Origin: Saccoglossus kowalevskii
Lineage: Eukaryota; Hemichordata; Enteropneusta; Harrimaniidae
DNA length: 22,057 nt
Assembly (NCBI RefSeq): GCF_000003605.2
Contig: NW_003130357.1
Coordinates: 484,219-506,275 of the forward strand
Direction of reading: 5' to 3'
Part shown: in pieces, positions 8,691-19,550 of the stretch
How the letters are laid out: every line of letters begins with the position of its first letter
Position numbering within the stretch: position 1 is the stretch's first letter
Position numbers and translations under genes: made by a program
The notes under the pieces: model-generated
The model's input: the letters and a program-made list of their open reading frames with translations, nothing else
Database searches by the model: none
Told to the model about the DNA's origin: nothing

Positions 8691-9178
8691 CGTCTTGGTC
8701 TTTAGTTAAACGAAACAAGATATCGTGTCGACTACCCCGTCATTCATTCATATATTACCTTTGTTGATATTCTATATCTCAAATGTTATAGTAATTAATT
8801 AACAAGACAGAAACTTTCAATGCCAACATTTTTTTGCACTTGTGTCACTGTGACGTAGAAAGCGTTTGGTGAGATTCTATTAAATGGGATGTATATATTT
8901 TCAACTTTATTTTTTGCGTGAGTAAAAAGTAAAATTGCCATCATAACGAGTATTAGACTGTTCTGAATTGAAAGTATTTGCAATAAGAAATAATAATAGA
9001 CATGGCAGCGAAGATGTTTATAATTATAAGTTTACCACATTTAAGGCGACATGCGTTAAAATTATGCACGCCCACACTGGTCTTATCGCATGTTGTTGTC
9101 ACTCATTGCTGATTTCCCACTTGCTATGTACCAAACACACAAGTGTCCCTTGAAATTACTGAACATTGAAATAATAAA
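8691..9178 (+). other. Probable 3'UTR with candidate polyadenylation signals
   Basis: AT-rich sequence follows the receptor stop. An ATTAAA variant signal lies at 8879-8884 and a canonical AATAAA at 9173-9178. The canonical hexamer is the better candidate and would give a 3'UTR of about 0.5 kb. AT-rich genomes contain many chance hexamers, so this is only a plausible end. Confidence 0.35.
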
Positions 9179-12100
9179 TAATATCATCGAATATTATTTT
9201 ACACTGGTGTAAAACTGAACTGTCAAAACAATACAAATGAGAGTAACGGAGTAGAAAACAACATATTTGTGGCAGCCGTATTCGTAGAACAGTGTGCTAG
9301 GAATTGATTTGCAGCCACGTGACATACATACATCAGCGCCCTGTTTTACTTGTTATTTTACGTGTAAGTTGAATGCTACAAATGCCAGATAGTGAAACAC
9401 CCAATTGGGCGTATTATTATTATCGTCGTGGTGGTAAACATTAATACCAAGTGTTATATTGCATAAGTGACCTTTTTAGGTGTGACAACATCCAACTATA
9501 CACGGTTTAATGTTGAACATTAACTGCAAATGGCAATTATATTGTCTGAATATTGGCTGAATAAGGAAATATGCACGCTAGAACGCCAATGTGAAGTGCA
9601 GTGCACGCCACAATCAACGAGACAGCGATTGGTAAACATATATTTGCATATTTCACCAGCAATATTAGTCAGGGGTGTTCTTAAATCATGTTTTACGTTT
9701 ATCCCATGAAACTGTTATTGATTAACTTTCATCTATATTACTTTACTTTATTTATGTTACTGCCGTCATGTTTTGTCATCGAGATATTATATGCGAGATT
9801 GTCAAAATAATTGAAAGGTATAAATAAATGTAGAAAATATCTAATGAGCAACCCGTGATACCAGATGATGCCTTTAATAAGAAATATATATGACACGGTT
9901 TAATAGCATGGGACTATTCATGCAGACATCATAATGTTTTCATCACATGTATGTTTCATTTCGAAGCTACTTTGTCAACAGACTGAACTAATAAGGCATA
10001 CAATCTGTTATTCGAGGAAAGGTAGTCCGTGGCACAACGCATCCAGTGGTATTCTTTTCTATTCAATAATAATAAAAAAAGTTATAACGGCTTTTTGCAT
10101 TTTTTTTTCAATTTTCAGTCTATATCATTTGTCTGTAGTGACAAAAGGCAGGTGATGAACAACTAAAAATAAAAAAAATACGGAGTTTCCCGCGCTTTTA
10201 TGCCAAACTACATGATCCGAACAACGTTTTTATTTATCGTGTAGTATTTGTTTCAAGTTTGCGCTTTGAGCAAACGTCATTGTATGCACATGTACACAGT
10301 ATGCACTTAATGGTCTCAGTATAGTGTTGAACTAGTAAAAATTAAACAATCATAGTAGAAGATTTGGACATTCATTATTAAAGTATTATTAAAACAAAAC
10401 AGTATGAATATGTATTTTTTGACTTTCTCTTGTGTTCAGTTGTATTTTGTTTGTAATTCCCGTACGTTTCAATAGTAATTTACAGTTACTTGAAATCATT
10501 AGTCGTGTGCCAACTGTCATTCATTGAACAATTTATGGATTATTAATAAAAACACTTTTGTTATTTCAATTGTCCTTTTTTCTGACTGGTTATTTTGAAA
10601 ACAATATTCATTTTTCAAAATATTTAAATTAACTTTATTAATATATATGTCATATACAGGTTGTAAGTAGAATGAAGACATGTCAATTTTGAACCTGGTG
10701 TTGCCTAACATGTACAATCAACACGTTTAACAATGATTTGGATAAACGCAAAAATAAGCAATATTAGATATTGGGACGGTTTCATATATTTGAATATAAT
10801 GTTGAAGAAATGCACTAGCAAATGTCAGCGAAACTTTCAAACTGAGTTCAGAATGATTAAACACATTATGTCAGGTTTTTGCAATCGTGTACATATTAAT
10901 AAATATAAGACACAACGCATATCTCAACATTTTACCGAAAACACTGTTTTATCATTCCTTTTTGAGAAAGTTGTCGCGTGACTCGCAAATCATTAGAATG
11001 ATCTTTAAATCATGATTGTTCGCCCAGCATGCAACAGTTCGTGGAATAATCGCCACAGATCGTGACTCGAATCGCTGAGGGAAAAACTTCACAGGAGTAA
11101 ACTGGGTTTTTCATAATAAACTAATCATTTTCATATATTCTGAATGAAGAATGTTTTAATGGCGAAGGTCTTCCAGTTTGTTTGTTTTTTAAACTGAAAT
11201 ACCTCATTTACTATGTTGCTACGGCGTGAACGTAACCCTCAAATACTAACTTGATGGGATTTCATTTCAGTTTTACAAAATATTACGAAAATAGATATTT
11301 TCAACATGCGTGTTACAAAACCGTACTTTACATCTATACTGCCTGAATGCTACTGTCATTGTAGCACATAATATTGCAGAGATAATAAGAGAATGTATTC
11401 AGACGTAAAGTTTTATAGATTGAGTCTCCAATGACGTAGTTGAATGAAATGTTACTCCATTTAATAATATCCCTATAACAACGGTGTTTGCATAACTTTA
11501 TATGAAAATAAAGTTAATCATCTCAATTGATTCGAAATTATTCAGGAAGACATCAAACAACATGTCACGTGATTAACTGTGACTCAATGCGTACTAACTG
11601 TTAATATCTATTATCTACAACAGAATTTCCATCGTGATATAACATATTCCTGGTTTAGGTAATATGCCGTAGTATAACACGAACAACACAATGAGTTGTT
11701 TTTTTTACTTTAAGCACTTGAGTCGAGATATCACTTCATATGAGCAGTATTGGCTTGGTGCGCTTAAAGGATTAACAAACAAGGTTAACGATAAAACGAG
11801 GTATTAGTATATGGTTTCACGTAAAAGGTTGGGAGGCATCATTTACACGAATAAATGTTGAATAATATATATATGATCCAAGATTCTTAAATATGCAGAT
11901 AACGAAATATGACGCCACACATTAACCAATTCTCCTTTTGGTGTATGTATATATGTATTTTGTTGCCAAAATATGAGTTTGGATTATACATCCTTACGTC
12001 ATCATGTCGTCGTTAACGGGCCGGGCCGCACATGCGCACAATAGATTCAGCAATAAGACGCTTGCCCAAATCACATCTATGGCTTTTCCAATAACCAATA

Positions 12101-13317
12101 ACCATGTCCATTTCATGTATAGGTCCAATTTAATGTATAGCATCTTTCACGCTTGTGTCAATCGCGATCTATGGCGACTCATCATTATGTAGTGTATATG
12201 CCAAAATACTCTTGCGGCGGCATGGGCAGTTCCCATTGGGTGCTTGTATTCTCTTATTAGTAACCCTTTTCAATCTTCCCGAATGCTGTGATGCATTAGC
12301 AGTCCAATTTACAGTTGATATGACGGAGAAATTCACATCACGGTGGTAAGAACAGAACATAAAAAAAGGTAAATAAGAAATAAGACTGGACCTCATCTGC
12401 GAAACAGGTGGACGAATTTTGCTGGAAGAACATTTGTTATCCTCCATACATATGTTTGCATATTTTACCAAAATCAACGTAATTTAAGTAACAGATACAC
12501 GGATTGGCCACGCTCCCAGTGATTTTTAGTGCTTCACATCTCATTTGCATACAGTTATACCTATCCTTAACGTTATTTATCTCACGGCAAGACCGGTTGA
12601 CTAATGAGAATCCAGGATTCGCATCCGTAATGGACTCCTGTGAAACAAGGAACAATTTTGCAACAAAATACAACAAATTACACAAAACACAGAAACTTTA
12701 TGGCAACAAAGTTTATTCCTACCGACAAACATAATCCTGGAAATTGGAAATGAAAAGAAATTTCTGCTTTTTCATGACAGTTCAAAACACATTGATCCAA
12801 TCCGTTCCAATGTTTCCCGAAATGTTGGAAATATTTTTAATCAATCACACAGTTTGATGAGCCAGATAATGAAAACGTTTGGAAGATTAAACATCAATCA
12901 CTCGTGGGTTATGCACCACGGTTTATAACGCATGATACATCTAACTCATTATATTACACATCCACAGTTATAGAGACGTTACAATGTATCGTAAAAGTTA
13001 ATTATATTAACAGTCTTTACACGTTGCATGACTAATCCACAGAGGCTGACATGATAGGGCAAAGGTACCATGCAAGCATACTTGTCACAGTCTCTCCATA
13101 GATGGACTGTGGGTCAGTTCACAATTAGAAATGAAAAGTAACTACACATGTGTATATTGTCTTCTTCACTTAAAGCATGTAATATATAATAATATATTGC
13201 AACTAGAAATAAAAGGTGTTGAAAAGTACACACACACATAGTCCGTGTACCAATAAGGAGTAAGTTTTTGTAAAACGTGTTATATGCCTTTAGTCAATGT
13301 TAAATGTTAGGTATAAA

Positions 13318-13341
13318 AATTCCATTGAATTAAATGGAATT
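13318..13341. repeat. Perfect 9-bp hairpin, 6-base loop
   Basis: AATTCCATT (13318-13326) and AATGGAATT (13333-13341) are exact reverse complements around a 6-base loop. No run of T follows, and this is not a prokaryotic context, so no terminator role is implied. It shares the word ATTCCATT with the repeat locus at the right end of the window, which may be coincidence. Confidence 0.7.
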
Positions 13342-14104
13342 GCCCTTTATATAATTCACCCCATAGCTGTAAAAATGACAAATTGTTTAAAAACAGTCAA
13401 ATGTTATTTGGAACTAGAACCTGGTTTTGAATTGTATACAATATTTATTGATATAGGTTGGTTTCTAGAACCATTGAAGTAGTAATCACTGAACAAGTTT
13501 GCTAATTTGCATAAATCCAAAATGGCCGCCATGAAATCACTGTCTCTACTAGACATTATACAGCAAATTTAGATGTCTTTTAAACAAATTAATGGAATCT
13601 ATAGGAATGCTTAGCATTTGCATAATAGTACTTTATATGCACAAACGCAATATGAACACCATAAGATCAGAATTCCGAATTCAAAACGAGATCTTTACAA
13701 TTGCATTACAATTCTCGAATATTGATTGTGTAATTATATTTACATTCAATGCTAGGTTCGTGGTACTATTTATACAGATTGAATAATGAATGTGTATTCA
13801 GGGTGAGGATAGAAAACACCAACTATCACTTGTCATGTAAAATCGCATAATATATGCATGGGAAACTGGATTTATATTCATCAACATTGCGTCAAACTAG
13901 TAGTCTGTGTTTACATTCCAGAGCGTAAGTATGGCATATGACGTATGAATAATGATGGACAACGGAAAACTGTTTTAAACACAAATTATTAAGATGTTTC
14001 GATCACAGTTAAAGGTGATCATTGAACGAGCAGGTTCGGATTGTAACGTTCAACGAAATAGATGACACGACTGTACCAACATGATAGAATTTCACATAAC
14101 CGAT

Positions 14105-14140
14105 TGTTTTTGTTGTTGTTTTTGTTGTTGCTTTTTCCTA
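14105..14140. repeat. T/G simple repeat
   Basis: Alternating TTTTTG and TTG units, with GTTGTTGTTTTTGTTGTTG near the centre. Low complexity. Confidence 0.75.
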
Positions 14141-14333
14141 TTTTTAAATTGTCATACTTTATCTTCGGTAATAACACCCAAAGTGAAGGATTTAGTGGTT
14201 ATAACATTCAAACAGAGTCTGTTTTGATCGACTGTTGCTTACGGTTTATGTTTTATTTTGCCTCATTTACTAAATGCTAACGGTGTCACTAGGCATTTTT
14301 TCTTTCTTGAGCGTTCTTCAGAATAAACGGTCG

Positions 14334-14480
14334 TATTTATACAAAAAAAAATGTTTTTATTTTTTCTGACTGAATGTAGCCCCGCCTATTAGCTAACAAT
14401 CATCGTCAAGTGAGGACAAACAAACGAAGGAAAAGGGAGGGAGTCCAGAGAGGGGAAAGCCAACACGCCGTTATGAGGTA
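14334..14480 (+). promoter_or_regulatory. Possible TATA promoter and first exon of an unseen gene
   Basis: A TATA-like TATTTATAC (about 14334-14342) is followed by a GC-box-like CCCCGCCT (about 14380). A purine-rich, GC-richer stretch then runs to 14470. It ends in TTATGAG|GTAAGC, where GT at 14478-14479 sits in a near-perfect donor consensus, and the ATG at 14473-14475 would be split from its coding continuation. The order TATA, 5'UTR, start and donor is what a short first coding exon looks like. No downstream exon was recognised up to 22057, so any partner exon would lie beyond the window or be too short to see. Confidence 0.2.
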
Positions 14481-15147
14481 AGCATACATTCTCGACGGAC
14501 TTTTAACTTTCTTACATGTAATATTAGATTTTGAGGGCTCCTGGGTGCGGAAAAGTACACTAAATGACCCAAACAGCATGCGTTACAGACGTTCCTATGC
14601 AAAATTTGATTTTGCTAGTACTTAATCCAATTTAACGCTTTGGCTATTCTATTGACATAGGCTGTTTATCTTCTTGATTTAGCACTTGAGCTGACTGGTG
14701 GCTATTCTCGACACAATTAAAGCAAATGCGAGCAAGCATGTTCATATGTAACCTTGTTAAATCGTTTTGGTTTGTCTCACTCTGCTCTATTGGAACTGGC
14801 AACAGCAACGTGTGAGAGCACTGCTTCAGAAGTAGACAGTGTATAGCACGACACGACGCATCTAGCTGTGAAGAAACTAAATAAGCGTCTATCATTTAAA
14901 ATTATTTTCGAACAAATACCACTTGCTCCTGGTTTTATTCTAACATTCTCGTACGATTTTCTATATACCGCAAACCTGATTACTGATCACTGACCTTGGT
15001 GGCGTGCTTAAGGACCCCAAAATCAATTTTTCCCACTTTAAGTGTTTTATAATTAAACACATTAATTCTTAAAATCGCAAATGAGTTATTTTACAACATT
15101 ACTATTTTAAAACTCATATTTTTTTCTTTTTTGTGATAAAACATTTG
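14481..15147. other. Intergenic, no gene confirmed
   Basis: A minus-strand open frame at 14644-14895 (83 codons, true ATG, begins MIDAYLVSS) is less AT-biased than its surroundings but matches no family I know. It has no obvious signal peptide or domain. The right part, from about 15040, already contains AAGTGTTTTAT-like words and may be the eroded left edge of the array that follows. Confidence 0.4.
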
Positions 15148-15597
15148 AAGTGCTTGTTTGCATATTAAAGCATACTTAAAGTGTTTATAATCTGCATAAT
15201 TGCGAAAAGTGTATATTATGAAAACACTTGCAGTTGGTGGTTTTATTGCAACATTTCGGAGATGTTTATGCACATAACATATTATACACCATTAGTGTTT
15301 CTATTAGAAACACGCATTGAAGTGTTTCCACGAGAAACATGTATAAGAAGTGCTTATTATCATATTTACTAGCCACACATTTTTAAAAGTGTTGCCACCA
15401 GAAATATGTATTGAAAAAGTGTTTATCTTCGCAACATTTTCACCTTTCATGCAAAACACAGTCTGAATATTGAAAAAGTGCTTATAAATAACAGAGACGC
15501 ATTTTAAAATGTGTTTCCACTGATAACATAGTAAAAAAAGTGTTAATGAGCAAATTATATCAAATGATGCGTTTCGTGATAAAACATATTACACTGT
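15148..15597. repeat. Degenerate tandem array, about 30-bp period, units with hairpin potential
   Basis: The word AAGTG(T/C)TT recurs at about 15148, 15179, 15207, 15293, 15320, 15348, 15387, 15417, 15476, 15509 and 15538, with weaker versions near 15236, 15260 and 15567. Spacings are 26-33 bp, with one of 39 and one of 59 (two units). The second half of each unit tends to AAACATATTATA. The best units are inverted repeats: GTGTTTC TATTA GAAACAC (15295-15313) and TGTTTC CACGA GAAACA (15322-15338). About 15 units can be counted. Divergence between neighbours is high, so the array is old or the unit is under weak constraint. The boundaries are approximate. Confidence 0.65.
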
Positions 15598-15986
15598 TGT
15601 ATAGTAATCATATAATCATAACATACGATAAACAAATCACTTAATCAAGTAAGTATTTATTCCTAATTATAAACGTTATAACGTTTAATAAGTTTGAGTA
15701 CAGCCAAGATAGTATAGTTGTTGTAAAGAATAATAACAATCGCATAAAGAAGTGTCCTCGACCATGTGGTATTGGATACAGTCTCTATGGGCACATCAAA
15801 TTCCTGGGAAAAATAAGCAATAGTGGAGCAAATAAAAAACCATTAGTTTCAGTGAAACATGCTCTCTAGAGAAAAAATATCCTATTGCAATCACATTCTC
15901 ACTTGATTCTCGAATCTGCATATATGTACTATATCCAATCTATTTCATTCATCTTTTACTTTTCTATTAATTTCACCTCTTTTAAA

Positions 15987-15997
15987 CCCCCCCCCCC
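15987..15997 (-). repeat. Poly-C tract (11 C)
   Basis: Eleven consecutive C between TTTAAA and TAAAACGGG. Confidence 0.95.
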
Positions 15998-16571
15998 TAA
16001 AACGGGACGCGATATTTGAATCAGAAATATGTGATGTAAAATATTATTGTTGTTATAAAGTAACACACATATAATATGAGAACAAGCATATTCTCAGGGG
16101 AGAACATCCGAGTATTTTCACCGCATGGCAACCATCACGGTGAAAACAAAGGCAGAACACTCTCAGAAAACGGTACTTTGGGATGGTTGTTGAGACTCCC
16201 CTGAACAGTGTAACAAGATTACCTTCGTGTGTGTAACGCATATGCATTTGATTTGTCAGAAATACTTCAAAGTTGAATGAAGGCCGTTGCAAACGGTAAT
16301 GAAGTACACAACTGCCGACGCTGGCTCTATCAATTACACTTTCCACACGTTTCGTAACGGAGTAACAATATCATCATACCTCTAGATTTATTTAGGATAA
16401 CTTCCGGTTCCTTCTTTCCTCAGAAAATCTAAAAGACATCATTTGATCAAATGTGTTGTTCTTTAACGAATATGCCACCTATCCACACACTCCCGATAGT
16501 ATAATTCAATCGTTGAATGAGAGTGCGCATGACACAAGTTACCAGTTACTCGAACACGCAAAATATAATAG

Positions 16572-16598
16572 TGTTCATCGTGAACATCATCGTTCACG
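16572..16598. promoter_or_regulatory. Overlapping palindromes, nuclear-receptor-like
   Basis: TGTTCA TCG TGAACA (16572-16586) is a perfect 6-3-6 palindrome, the spacing used by dimeric steroid-type nuclear receptor sites. It overlaps a second inverted repeat, CGTGAAC (16579-16585) against GTTCACG (16592-16598). Three TGAAC-type half-sites therefore fall in 27 bp. The half-site differs from the usual AGGTCA or AGAACA, so function is only a possibility. Confidence 0.25.
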
Positions 16599-17299
16599 AA
16601 AGGTATCCCAAAATGTTTGCAAAGAAGTATTAAACTAAATTAGTGTTCAATATTTGTTTTCATTTTGTATTTATTGTATTAATGAGATTACTAAGAACAG
16701 TTAAATGCTTATGTATTATTGGAGACCCAGGGGAGCTAGTTTATCATACGTATTGTTTTTACAGGTGTGTGGTAATCACTATATTAGACGGAATTCAACA
16801 TTGATGCTCCGCCAATAGAATAATACCTCTGAAGAAAATGAATCGAATCTATTTCATTGTGCTTGTTTTCTGTAGTGTTTCAAGATAAAACAATTTGGAA
16901 GAAAAATGTTTTAGTTAAGTACTCTCATGAACGCAAAAGTGCTTTATACACCAACATTTTGCGAATTATTTGCAGTCTGGTGATTTGAATTGAAGCGTTG
17001 TTGTCGATTTTGTTTCCTGAAGTCTTTCAAATTGAAAAGTTTCAAGAAAAATGTTTAAATCACATGTGACGATTTTCAGATGTGATTGGAATTACAACCA
17101 CCGTTCACCAAATGCGGATTATCAAAATCCATTAGATCACGGTGACTTCCACCAATATAGTTTGATAAGATCATATATGCGTACAAGTAAAAAGTCAAAA
17201 GTGAAAATTGTTCAATTTATGAATAAATTGCCGTTTGTTTTTATTCTACTCAAGATTTCTGTAGTTTAATAAGTTCATCAAATAATGTGTTACGTACAG

Positions 17300-17375
17300 T
17301 ATACTAGATGAGTATATTGCTATACTAGATGAGTATATTGCTATACTAGATGAGTATATTGCTATACTAGATGAG
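17300..17375. repeat. 21-bp minisatellite, 3.6 perfect copies, hairpin unit
   Basis: Copies at 17300-17320, 17321-17341 and 17342-17362 are identical, followed by 13 bases of a fourth (17363-17375). Each unit contains TATACT AGATG AGTATA, a 6-bp stem with a 5-base loop, then TTGC. Zero divergence between copies points to recent expansion, so the locus is probably length-polymorphic. Confidence 0.95.
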
Positions 17376-17944
17376 AACCTTCTGTGAAAAAATTGAAGTA
17401 TTACGCGAAGTGCCAAAATGAAAGGCTCGAAAACGGCAAATTTGCATAAAAGTAATTTCTTGTCTTTCTACTCGTCTGGAAACCTTTTTGAAACGATATT
17501 TTTTTTCATGGTAATTCGATTAGATAATACTCGTATGTTTGACATCCCAATCGACGAAAATTATCATACTGTGATGATATTTATGGGGAAAATGCAACGA
17601 AGTTTCAGAAACCACCCGGTAAAATGGCTCCCCTTGTTTACTGAAAAAACATGGGAGGACAACGATTTAATCTAAAAATCACAAAAATAAACGCAAAGTG
17701 TTATGAATACGTGGGATTAGGTTATAAAGAAGAAATTCTAACCGCAGTCCCTCTATCTATGTGTCCTAACAGAGCTCGAAAGTTCTATCTAGTCCTCAGT
17801 CCTGTCACGTCCCGTTGGTCGCGTCCGTTGATTGAAAAAATAGTTGTTGCCGCAGCACCACCCATGTGAGCTATCTAAACTACGATTATTACGTCGATTT
17901 GTGTAATATTAATTTTCTTGGACAGCATTTCTGCTTCGTCCAAA

Positions 17945-17972
17945 CACAGTCCCTCAACAAAGAGGGACTGTG
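17945..17972. repeat. Perfect 11-bp stem hairpin
   Basis: CACAGTCCCTC (17945-17955) pairs exactly with GAGGGACTGTG (17962-17972) around the loop AACAAA. The stem is GC-rich and stands out from AT-rich flanks. It lacks the sequence features of a histone mRNA stem-loop. It could be the fold of a very small foldback element or of a structured RNA; there is no further support for either. Confidence 0.7.
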
Positions 17973-18111
17973 GTCCAAAGCGTCATCGTGATCAGACTCG
18001 AAGCCAAAATCAGAGTCAGAACTTAAGAAAGCACTTGGTCGTAATATGAACCAGCATCAGATAATTTTAGGTCGAACTGTGCATCTGCATTCATGCGTTT
18101 TTTGTTTTTTT

Positions 18112-18120
18112 GGGGGGGGG
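18112..18120 (+). repeat. Poly-G tract (9 G) between two T-rich repeats
   Basis: Nine G flanked by near-identical GTTTTTTGTTTTTTT-type sequences on both sides (about 18098-18111 and 18124-18139). This suggests a short local duplication. Confidence 0.9.
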
Positions 18121-19444
18121 CATGTTTTTTGTTTTTTTTACGAAAAACTGTTTACGATATAAACGTGTTAGCACCGACGGCAGCCATGTTGTTTATGTTA
18201 TAACTGAGTAGAGCATACGTAGAACTCATCAACAAGAAGGAGGCAGTGATTTGCATAATCCTCCGTCAATCTATTTTAATTAGTCTCATCGTTAAGCCAA
18301 CAGAAAAACAATGACACGCGTAGCTGTTTATCGTCGCATTTTTATTAATATTTAGCAGTTTTCTAAGTACAAAATTAACTATTTTGTTTTACTAGTGTGA
18401 AGACAACCTTGAAACATTTGAAAATATGCAAAAAAAAAATGTCCAAAAATACGCCACGAACCTGAGTATCACCCTTCACTCTTCCACTACGTGGTGCTTG
18501 ACATAGAACTATTCTCTTAAGGTAATGTCTTGATCATTTCATTATGCGTTGAATTACGCCACCTGTGTATTTAGAAAATTAGAAATGACACACAAATGTG
18601 CAGCGTCAGCAAAGTTTATTCTCAAAAGAACCATAGGAACAGTCAAAAAACGAATGTTCAAACTTAAATCGAATGTATGAGCAGCAGCATTTTTTGCTGA
18701 GTACTTCTGCTAGATTGTTTCCCATATTTTATATGTTAGCCGTAAAACGTTCCAGTAAATCACAAGGTTTGTGTTCAATTAGGAAACGTTTCTGGTATGA
18801 TATATCACAATGCTCAGTGACAATATGGTGAAAAGTTAATGTATATAATCTTTCGAGTTAACCTGTTCATATTTTGTGATGTTTTATAGAACCAAATTTG
18901 TGTCTATAAATAATGCTAATAAAATACTCAACAGTTTTTCACAAAAAAACAGGCATATAGTGAGCGCTCCTAAGCAACTGTATATTACTGCAATGATTAA
19001 CTATAGCATTTCACATAGAATGTTCTAAATGTTGTGCCCTCTAATATGCAAATGGCTAATTTGAATAATTACATATACCACTCAGAAGAGTAACTGTGTT
19101 TTCAAGAAGCTTACTATCTCTATATTACATTAGTCATGTCATGTAATGACGTGCTCAAAATGTGAAATATAATAATAGTGGTAATTATCTACAACAATTA
19201 TTCCATGTATAATTTTTAAGCTTTTAAAAAAGCAATATATTTTCTAGTCTGGTATTTATTCCATATCCTTTTCCATTGACAAAACTTTCATATGCAAAAC
19301 ATGAACTTAAACTTTAAGAACGGGGGGTTAGCTGAGGAAATGTAAAAAACAAAATGTCGGACACTGTTGATTCACAAAAGCAATATGTTGTTACTGCTCC
19401 TCATATCAAGTATACGCATATACATCAAAATGTAAATCAGTTTA

Positions 19445-19504
19445 CACAAAATTACTGGGTGTGACTGTCACACACCCTGGATGGGGGGGGGGGGTAATTT
19501 TGTG
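19445..19504. repeat. 60-bp foldback with poly-G expansion in one arm
   Basis: The outer arms CACAAAATTA (19445-19454) and TAATTTTGTG (19495-19504) are perfect reverse complements. Inner arms GGGTGTG (19457-19463) and CACACCC (19471-19477) also pair, around a 7-base loop. The left arm has two bases between the two stems. The right arm has 17, twelve of which are the G tract at 19483-19494. The simplest reading is a symmetrical hairpin into whose right arm a G run expanded. Confidence 0.75.
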
Positions 19505-19550
19505 ATTTCTTAACTTCCCAGTCTCATCTCCCCATTCCCCTTTAGTTTTT

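Larger units (their letters stand above)
9179..14333. other. Intergenic, no gene seen
   Basis: More than 5 kb of AT-rich sequence. The many open frames are short and of low complexity, and none has a recognisable domain; paired frames on both strands at 12169-12685 look accidental. Exact octamer motifs ATTTGCAT occur at 9642-9649, 12543-12550, 13505-13512 and 13616-13623. A YY1-like ATGGCCGCCATG lies at 13522-13533. A T/G simple repeat sits at about 14105-14140. Confidence 0.55.
15598..17299. other. Intergenic, no gene seen
   Basis: AT-rich with short open frames only. The minus-strand frame at 16053-16346 (97 codons) begins with GTG, not ATG, and shows no domain. An 11-base C tract lies at 15987-15997, and a palindromic cluster lies at 16572-16598. 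Confidence 0.5.
17376..19444. other. Intergenic, no gene confirmed
   Basis: Two overlapping plus-strand frames (17418-17675 and 17651-17869) together span 450 bp, but neither has a recognisable domain. The second contains a proline/alanine-rich end and looks somewhat less AT-rich. Octamer motifs ATTTGCAT lie at 17440-17447, 18249-18256 and, in reverse, at 19046-19053. A 9-G tract at 18112-18120 sits between two near copies of TTTTTTGTTTTTTT. Confidence 0.45.

Noticed and set aside
14644..14895. 83-codon minus-strand frame with a true ATG
   Set aside because: It has a less biased amino-acid composition, but no homology that I recognise, no signal peptide and no conserved splice sites at its ends. 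Not reported as a gene.
16053..16346. 97-codon minus-strand frame
   Set aside because: It starts at GTG. The first internal ATG gives about 65 residues with no recognisable domain.
17418..17869. Two overlapping plus-strand frames as one frameshifted gene
   Set aside because: Neither translation shows a domain, and the overlap does not restore a recognisable protein.
17945..17972. Histone mRNA 3' stem-loop or Rho-independent terminator
   Set aside because: The stem does not match the conserved histone stem-loop, no U-run follows, and no histone gene is nearby.
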